This document shows positions 21,779 to 26,145 of a DNA stretch of 26,145 nucleotides, piece after piece. Origin of the DNA: an uncultured Oscillospiraceae bacterium (lineage in GTDB: Bacteria; Bacillota; Clostridia; Oscillospirales; Oscillospiraceae); NCBI GenBank assembly GCA_910584045.1, contig CAJTYO010000037.1, positions 1 to 26,145 of the forward strand, read 5' to 3'. How positions within the stretch are numbered: the stretch's first letter is position 1; each line of letters starts with the position of its first letter. The notes beneath the pieces were generated by a model that worked only from the letters and a program-made list of their open reading frames with translations, had not been told where the DNA came from and did not search any database. The translations under genes were made by a program, and so were the position numbers.

Positions 21779-21985
21779 TTATCGGGGCATCGGCATGGAT
21801 ATGCCGTTGACCGCCACATAGCACACGCTGGTGTTGGCAAAGGTCTTCAGATGACGCTCGAAGGCCCGCGCCTTGCTGCGGCTCTGGCAGCGCTCATACA
21901 GCGCCCGGACGCTCTCTCGGGCGGTGCGGATGGTCTGAGGTCTGCCAGCAGCGTTGATATTGCGTGTATTCATCATCATTTCCAT
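21779..21985 (-). CDS. Small 68-residue protein, function unknown
   Basis: The ATG at 21985 is set by AGGAGG 9 bases upstream. The product begins MEMMMNTRNINAAG and has an amphipathic basic helix (TARESVRALYERCQSRSKAR) and a short C-terminal segment ending VAVNGISMPMPR. There is no membrane segment and no named motif. It is followed by the terminator at 21735-21761. It lies 95 bases after the MATE gene in the same direction with no clear terminator between, so it may be co-transcribed. I do not recognise it; a strong binding site and terminator make it a real gene. Confidence 0.6.
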   Translation of the reverse strand: MEMMMNTRNINAAGRPQTIRTARESVRALYERCQSRSKARAFERHLKTFANTSVCYVAVNGISMPMPR

Positions 21986-22079
21986 CGTATTGTTCCTCCT
22001 GAACAGTAATTCTCTCTCGACCGCTCCACGGGCGGCGGGACAAGTAAGCGCTATTTTATAAACGGCTTTCCGGCATAGC

Positions 22080-23444
22080 TCATCGCACGGCGGCGGCCAG
22101 CTTGCGCTTGGCTGCCTGCGGCTGGGTGAGCCGGCGGTAGCAATAAAAGTACGCGGGCACCAGGAACGCATCCGCCAGCAGCCACGCCACCGGCGAGGAG
22201 ACGCAGGCCACCGTGAAGCCGAACACCGGCACCAGGAAAGCCAATCCTGCCCTGGCCGCCATCTCCAGCACGCCGGCCAGAGTGGCCAGCGGGGAGAAAC
22301 CCATCCCCTGGATGAGGAAGCGGAAAATGTTTACCAGAGCCAGCAGGAAGAAAAAGGCCGTCTGAATCAGCAGACACTGCCGTGCCAGGGGCAGCAGCTG
22401 CGCACTGTCCACATCCAAAAACAGCATGATCAGCTGGTTGGCAAACAGAAGCAGCAGCGCCATGGATAGGGCGGAGTAGGCCGCGCCCAGCTTTACGCAG
22501 GCACGCACGCCCTGGTGCAGCCGCTCCCATTTGGCCGCGCCCACGTTCTGGCCGCCGTAGGTAGCCATTGTGCAGCCCATAGCGTCAAGGGGGCAGCAGA
22601 GGAACATAGAGACCTTGCTGGCAGCCGTGACGGCGGTCACATAGACGGTTCCCAGTCCGTTGACGGCGGTCTGCATCATCACGCTGCCGATGGCGGTAAT
22701 GGAATACTGCAGACCCATGGGCAGGCCCATCAGGCACAGCTCCCCCATGCGGCCCCAGTTCCAGCGCCAGTCCCCCCGCTCCATTTTCAAAATGGGATAC
22801 CCCCGCATCAGGCGGAGCAGGCACCCCACCCCCGCCAGGGCCTGGGAAAGAACCGTGGCCAGAGCCGCACCGAACACATCCAATCCGCAGGAGAGGATGA
22901 AAACCACATCCAGCACGATGTTCACCAGAGACGCAGCCACCAGCCAAATCACCGGCGTCCGGCTGTCCCCCAGGGAGCGGAGCACACCCGCGCAGAAGTT
23001 GTAAAGCACATAGGCGGGCAGACCCACAAAAATAGTCTGGATATAGGCGTAGGAGCGCTGGTAAATATCCGCCGGGGTATTCATGGCGGTGAGAATGTCC
23101 CCGCACAGCAGAGCCGTGGCCAGCGTCATCACCGCGCCGATGGCCGCCGACAGCCATACGCCGCCAGCCACATACCGGCGCAGCTCCTGATGGTCTCCCG
23201 CGCCGAACTGCTGGGCCACCGGGATGGCAAAGCCGCCGCACACGCCGCAGCAAAAACCCACCACCAAAAAGTTGATGGAGCCGGTGGAGCCCACCGCCGC
23301 CAGCGCGGCCCCGCCCAGTGTCTTGCCCACGATAGCGGTGTCCACCACGCTGTACAGCTGCTGGAACAGATACCCAAACAGGACCGGGACGCCAAAGCTC
23401 AAAATCTGGGGCATAGGACGGCCCTTTGTCAAATCTTTTGTCAT
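22080..23444 (-). CDS. MATE-family efflux transporter
   Basis: MATE proteins export drugs or metabolites across the cytoplasmic membrane in exchange for Na+ or H+. The 454-residue protein has about twelve membrane segments in two similar halves, with the family hallmarks near the start (PQILSFGVPVLFGYLFQQLYSVVDTAIVGKTLG) that include the VDTAIVG motif. The start is the ATG at 23444: GAGGTGA ends 4 bases upstream, whereas a frame beginning at 23486 adds 14 residues with no binding site. Length is typical for the NorM/DinF class. No regulator lies next to it, and its substrate cannot be predicted. Confidence 0.93.
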   Translation of the reverse strand: MTKDLTKGRPMPQILSFGVPVLFGYLFQQLYSVVDTAIVGKTLGGAALAAVGSTGSINFLVVGFCCGVCGGFAIPVAQQFGAGDHQELRRYVAGGVWLSAAIGAVMTLATALLCGDILTAMNTPADIYQRSYAYIQTIFVGLPAYVLYNFCAGVLRSLGDSRTPVIWLVAASLVNIVLDVVFILSCGLDVFGAALATVLSQALAGVGCLLRLMRGYPILKMERGDWRWNWGRMGELCLMGLPMGLQYSITAIGSVMMQTAVNGLGTVYVTAVTAASKVSMFLCCPLDAMGCTMATYGGQNVGAAKWERLHQGVRACVKLGAAYSALSMALLLLFANQLIMLFLDVDSAQLLPLARQCLLIQTAFFFLLALVNIFRFLIQGMGFSPLATLAGVLEMAARAGLAFLVPVFGFTVACVSSPVAWLLADAFLVPAYFYCYRRLTQPQAAKRKLAAAVR

Positions 23445-23524
23445 ATAATCACCTCGCTGAAAGAAGATGCCGTATCGTTTTTCCATGGGCGTCCAGGGGA
23501 GCGTCTCCCTGGATGCTTGAGCTG

Positions 23525-23552
23525 ATTATAGTTGATTTGGCTAAAAAAGCAA
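23525..23552 (-). promoter_or_regulatory. Sigma-A promoter for the MATE transporter
   Basis: On the minus strand TTGCTT (23552-23547) and a perfect TATAAT (23530-23525) are separated by 16 bases. Between promoter and gene is a hairpin built from TCCAGGG/CCCTGGA (about 23491-23514), which would lie in the leader. Confidence 0.65.
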
Positions 23553-23637
23553 GCGTCAAATTGTGCAATCTTACCAGCAGCGCAGGAGTGAGCCTTGTGC
23601 AAAATGATTGTTAATTTCCGGAAACTTTCGGACGAAT

Positions 23638-23679
23638 AAAAAGGACGCTCCCACGGCGGCTTCTGCCATGAGAGCGTTC
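23638..23679 (-). terminator. Terminator after sipL
   Basis: On the minus strand a thirteen-base stem (ACGCTCTCATGGC with GCCGTGGGAGCGT, two G-U pairs) is followed by CC and T5. It lies about 80 bases past the sipL stop and ahead of the MATE promoter. Confidence 0.75.
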
Positions 23680-23760
23680 TCTGCTGGGGGAAATTTTTCA
23701 ATTTTCTATGGTTTTGACACTTTTTGTCCGGCTCCGCCGCTATTCCACTGGGACGAAGCC

Positions 23761-25293
23761 CTATCTCGCTCTGGGAATCAGCAGCAGGCGGTCCGAGGTG
23801 ATCTGGCTCTCGTCGGCCAGATCATTGACCGACAAAATGCCCTCCCGGGTGGCCCGGTACTGCTTGGCAACCTCCCAGAGGCTCTCCCCCTCCCCCATCT
23901 TCCGCAGAATCAGCGAGGGCGTGTTTTCCCGCTCCTGAGCTTCCTCCTGCCTCTCCCCGCCGCTGACACACAGGCACCGGCGGCGGCGTGAGGAGGACAC
24001 CGCACACTCCACCGGGAAGCGCAGCTCCACCCCCTCCGGCGTGATATTAGCGATCACATCCCCCCGGCAGAAGGCCTCCGCCTGACATTCCAGACCGCCG
24101 CCCTCCAGCTCGGCGGGGATGGAGACGGTAAACTCCCGGTGAGCGCTGCCCAGCGCGTCGCTCTCATCCATATACAGACAGCGGGCCCAGACGGGAATCT
24201 TCCAATCCTCCCCCTCCAGCCGCGCCCCGCCGCAGCTGATCTCCGTGTCAATCACCGAGCGGACGGCGCTGCCGGTCTCCAGCAGCTCCCGCACATTCTG
24301 CCGCCGGACGCTCTGCTGGCTGTCCTCGCTCAGCTCCAGCTCCTCCCTCTGGCATGTAACGGGGGCCGCGGTGCTATACAGGTCGGCGATGAAATCAATT
24401 CCCAGACGTTTCCACACCATCACACGGGTGCATAGGCTGACCGTCAGGGTCAGGGTGCAGGCGTCGTCCGGAGCGCTCTCCGTGCCGGTGCGGCAGTCCA
24501 GGCTCAAAAGCCGGTACACCGCCTCGCTCTCACAGTCCTCATCAAAGCCGTTTCCCTCCAGAATCTGGGAGAAGGGCAGCTCCTGCTGCAAAATTCCCAG
24601 CCGTCCGCCGGATTCCCTGTACAGCGCCGTCACAGACAGAAATCCCTTTACCACCAGCTTACTGCCGATAAGCTTGCTGTCGGCGCCCCGTATGTCCACA
24701 CGGGTGGACAGGATCTCCTCCGCGCCGCCCCGGCCAGAGGGCAGGGGAAGCTCCTCCGTGAAGGTGAACTCCTTCTCCCGCACCCCCGCCGTCACGCGGG
24801 TCTCCCGCTGCTCCCGCAGCAGCTGCACCCCCTCCCCGTCGTCCCCGGCCACGCCGGTACAGACGGACAGGGATACGGGGCGGCAGAGCTGGGGGTACAG
24901 GACCAGGTTGGCCCTCGTCAACACCTTGCGGGGGTTGAGGACCCGCGTCTCAATGCTCCGCAGCTCCCCCCGGATATCCAGATTCTCACAGGAGGCGTCC
25001 CCCTCCCCCTCGCCGTAGCACTGGAAGGGTATCTGGAAGTGCAGCGAGTGCAGGGTCTCCTCCCTTTCCGGTATGTACAGCACCGACGCCTCCACGCTGC
25101 CGCTGGCGCAGAAGCGTCCGTCTCCGGTCAGCTCCCTGCCGGTGAGGCATACAACGCCGGCGGTATCCACGATGCGGGCGATATCGCCGCAGCTGTCCGG
25201 CACGATGTTCTCCCGCATGGTCTCGCAGGGGAAGGGGGCAAAACGGATGGTCTCGTAGTAGTCGTGGTCGGCTTTTTGCAGTTTCAATTCCAT
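23761..25293 (-). CDS. sipL: SipL-like spore coat morphogenetic protein (SPOCS/DUF3794 repeats plus LysM)
   Basis: SipL binds SpoIVA and is needed to attach coat to the forespore in Clostridioides difficile. The 510-residue protein has repeated SPOCS/DUF3794-type segments (for example IVPDSCGDIARIVDTAGVV near 30-48 and later copies) and a C-terminal LysM domain at about residues 463-508 (MGEGESLWEVAKQYRATREG, then VNDL and LLLIPRAR). Length and domain order match SipL. AAAGGAGG lies 8 bases before the ATG at 25293. The gene follows a SpoVM micro-gene by 66 bases in the same direction. SpoVM and SipL act on the same SpoIVA layer, which supports both calls. A paralogue with only SPOCS repeats is an alternative. 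Confidence 0.88.
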   Translation of the reverse strand: MELKLQKADHDYYETIRFAPFPCETMRENIVPDSCGDIARIVDTAGVVCLTGRELTGDGRFCASGSVEASVLYIPEREETLHSLHFQIPFQCYGEGEGDASCENLDIRGELRSIETRVLNPRKVLTRANLVLYPQLCRPVSLSVCTGVAGDDGEGVQLLREQRETRVTAGVREKEFTFTEELPLPSGRGGAEEILSTRVDIRGADSKLIGSKLVVKGFLSVTALYRESGGRLGILQQELPFSQILEGNGFDEDCESEAVYRLLSLDCRTGTESAPDDACTLTLTVSLCTRVMVWKRLGIDFIADLYSTAAPVTCQREELELSEDSQQSVRRQNVRELLETGSAVRSVIDTEISCGGARLEGEDWKIPVWARCLYMDESDALGSAHREFTVSIPAELEGGGLECQAEAFCRGDVIANITPEGVELRFPVECAVSSSRRRRCLCVSGGERQEEAQERENTPSLILRKMGEGESLWEVAKQYRATREGILSVNDLADESQITSDRLLLIPRAR

Positions 25294-25335
25294 ATTGGGC
25301 GTCCTCCTTTGGCATATGGCGGCCTTACTTGCTCT

Positions 25336-25363
25336 ACTCTATGCGGAGAACGCCCCGGATTAT
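25336..25363 (-). promoter_or_regulatory. Possible sigma-E promoter for sipL
   Basis: On the minus strand ATAATC (25363-25358) and CATAGAGT (25343-25336) with a 14-base spacer resemble the mother-cell consensus (ATATT, then CATACANT). The -35 overlaps the stop codon of spoVM. The match is partial. Confidence 0.3.
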
Positions 25364-25434
25364 TCCTTCATTTTAAAAATCCGCTTTAGAATCCCGTTCA
25401 AAAACCTCGGGGATTTGACAACGACGATCTTCAT
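25360..25434 (-). CDS. spoVM: SpoVM-like 24-residue spore envelope micro-protein
   Basis: A 24-codon frame starts with ATG at 25434, preceded by AAGGAGG 5 bases upstream. The product (MKIVVVKSPRFLNG and a basic, amphipathic tail) lines up with Bacillus SpoVM without gaps: M1 K2, K7, P9, F11 L12, G14 I15 and a basic residue at 17. SpoVM is an amphipathic helix that senses the curvature of the forespore outer membrane and anchors the SpoIVA ATPase; P9 is a key residue there and is present. The gene sits between a 47-residue membrane protein gene and sipL, all in the same direction. Position 8 is Ser where Bacillus has Leu. It is too short for default gene callers. Confidence 0.85.
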   Translation of the reverse strand: MKIVVVKSPRFLNGILKRIFKMKE

Positions 25435-25449
25435 AGCCGCCTCCTTCCT

Positions 25450-25593
25450 TCACCGGCGCATACAGCCCAAGCCGCAGCCGATCAGCAGAAATGCCACAAG
25501 GAACAGGAGGCAGCCGGCGGGAAAGACCGCCGCGATCAAAATGCCCAATCCCAGCGCCAGGGCGCACAGACCCAGCCACCGGCAGCTTCTCAT
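25450..25593 (-). CDS. Small 47-residue membrane protein
   Basis: The frame encodes a hydrophobic protein, MRSCRWLGLCALALGLGILI..., with two predicted membrane segments (about residues 6-24 and 27-44) and a basic C-terminus (CMRR). GGGGGAGA lies about 5 bases before the ATG at 25593. It ends 15 bases upstream of spoVM, so the two are probably in one transcript. Similar tiny two-helix proteins occur near sporulation genes in Clostridia as hypothetical proteins, but I cannot name a family. A spore envelope role is inferred from position only. Confidence 0.65.
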   Translation of the reverse strand: MRSCRWLGLCALALGLGILIAAVFPAGCLLFLVAFLLIGCGLGCMRR

Positions 25594-25650
25594 CTTTTCT
25601 CCCCCCTTATCCCTGCTTTACTACAGTATATACAGGGGGGTGACTGCCGG

Positions 25651-26106
25651 TCAGTCCGAGTGCCCGGAGAGCTCCCGCAAAAATTTGTCGTGCAGGTTCA
25701 CCTCCGCCTGCTTCCGGGCCCTCACAGCGTCCTCAAACCGGGCGTAGCTGCCCAGATAGTAGCGCCTGCCCTTAAAGCATATGGAGGCGCGCCAGGTGCC
25801 CTTCGAGGCCCGCCAGTCCACGCCCGACACGCCGCTGGTATTGTTCTTGCGGGGCCGTTTGTCCCGCAGCGCCTCCACACAGGTGCCGTCGATATATGTC
25901 AGCCTGTCCGCCACGCTGGGACGGGCGCAGCCGCAGCTGGACGTATGCCCGCTGCGCAGGTGGCAGGTTTTGACCACCGCCTCCCTCCCGCAGTCACAGC
26001 GGCAGAACCACGCCGTCCGCTTATCTATATTTTCCGCCGGCCGCAGCACCGTCAGTCTCCCAAACCGCTGGCCGGTCAGGTCCAGTTTCTTTCTTGAGTG
26101 CCCCAA
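25651..26106 (-). CDS. AP2-domain-like DNA-binding protein with Cys-rich N-terminal domain
   Basis: The 151-residue product has a short zinc-finger-like N-terminal half (LTGQRFGRLTVLRPA, then CRCDCGREAVV and SCGC) and a C-terminal AP2-type fold: NNTSGVSGVDWRASKGTWRA, ICFKGRRYYLGSYARFEDAV, with the YLG and RFxxA landmarks of bacterial AP2/homing-endonuclease-associated domains. The start is TTG at 26106: AAAGGAGG lies about 10 bases upstream and no ATG fits. Homologues of this build are common in clostridial genomes, often in several copies and annotated as hypothetical or transcriptional regulator; some belong to phage or homing elements. No nuclease motif is visible. A regulatory role on nearby spore genes is speculation. 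Confidence 0.72.
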   Translation of the reverse strand: MGHSRKKLDLTGQRFGRLTVLRPAENIDKRTAWFCRCDCGREAVVKTCHLRSGHTSSCGCARPSVADRLTYIDGTCVEALRDKRPRKNNTSGVSGVDWRASKGTWRASICFKGRRYYLGSYARFEDAVRARKQAEVNLHDKFLRELSGHSD

Positions 26107-26145
26107 GAGCTGTAAATCCTCCTTTTGTGGACAGAATTTGCATTT

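Noticed and set aside
23608..23991. A 127-codon plus-strand frame
   Set aside because: It runs through the sipL terminator and is antisense to the sipL 3' end.
1..26145. CRISPR arrays, tRNA or rRNA genes
   Set aside because: I looked for regular direct repeats with spacers, T-loop/CCA-like ends and conserved rRNA blocks and saw none.

Overview
The window looks like chromosome from a spore-forming, high-GC member of the Bacillota, class Clostridia, most like the Oscillospiraceae/Flavonifractor-Lawsonibacter type. This is inferred from gene content and protein character, not from a database match. Core genes are GC-rich with strong AGGAGG-type ribosome binding sites and consensus sigma-A promoters. 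Sporulation proteins (SpoIVB, a SipL-like SPOCS/LysM protein and a SpoVM micro-protein) are encoded. MurE carries the DNPR signature of meso-diaminopimelate-adding enzymes.

Layout. (1) Positions 1 to about 2000 are accessory: the tail of an unknown plus-strand gene, a truncated minus-strand gene with a strong ribosome binding site but an ATC in place of ATG, about 1 kb of gene-poor DNA with large inverted repeats, and an AT-rich minus-strand two-gene unit (ribbon-helix-helix/DUF1413-like protein plus a 67-residue HTH-like protein) with its own consensus promoter, promoter-flanking direct repeats and a terminator. (2) Positions 2087-4500, minus strand: a PLP-dependent methionine gamma-lyase-family enzyme followed by a DMT-family transporter. 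(3) Positions 4567-6506, plus strand: rsmD-coaD-coiled-coil protein, from a promoter with a hairpin-rich leader to a terminator. (4) Positions 6604-20542, plus strand: a division and cell-wall (dcw) cluster in the order mraZ, rsmH, ftsL-like, PASTA transpeptidase, murE, mraY, ftsW, murG, murA, ftsQ/divIB, ftsZ. Triple MraZ boxes lie just downstream of the first promoter, and ftsZ has its own promoter. murF, murD, murC, murB and ftsA are not here. A decayed membrane-protein gene and a strong terminator follow ftsZ. (5) Positions 20620-21761: spoIVB. (6) Positions 21735-26106, minus strand: an orphan 68-residue protein, a MATE transporter, and a spore-envelope group (sipL, spoVM, a 47-residue membrane protein), with an AP2-domain-like protein upstream.

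How the genes work together. MraY and MurG make lipid I and lipid II. MurA starts the precursor pathway and MurE adds the diamino acid. FtsW and the PASTA transpeptidase build septal wall under the FtsL/FtsQ scaffold and the FtsZ ring. SpoIVB, SipL and SpoVM act later, in sporulation: SpoIVB signals from the forespore, and SpoVM and SipL act with SpoIVA (not in this window) to assemble coat and cortex.

The least expected observations are the overlooked SpoVM micro-gene beside sipL, murG apparently starting at ATA behind a near-perfect Shine-Dalgarno, hairpins directly upstream of the transpeptidase and murA ribosome binding sites, and the self-contained DUF1413/HTH unit.
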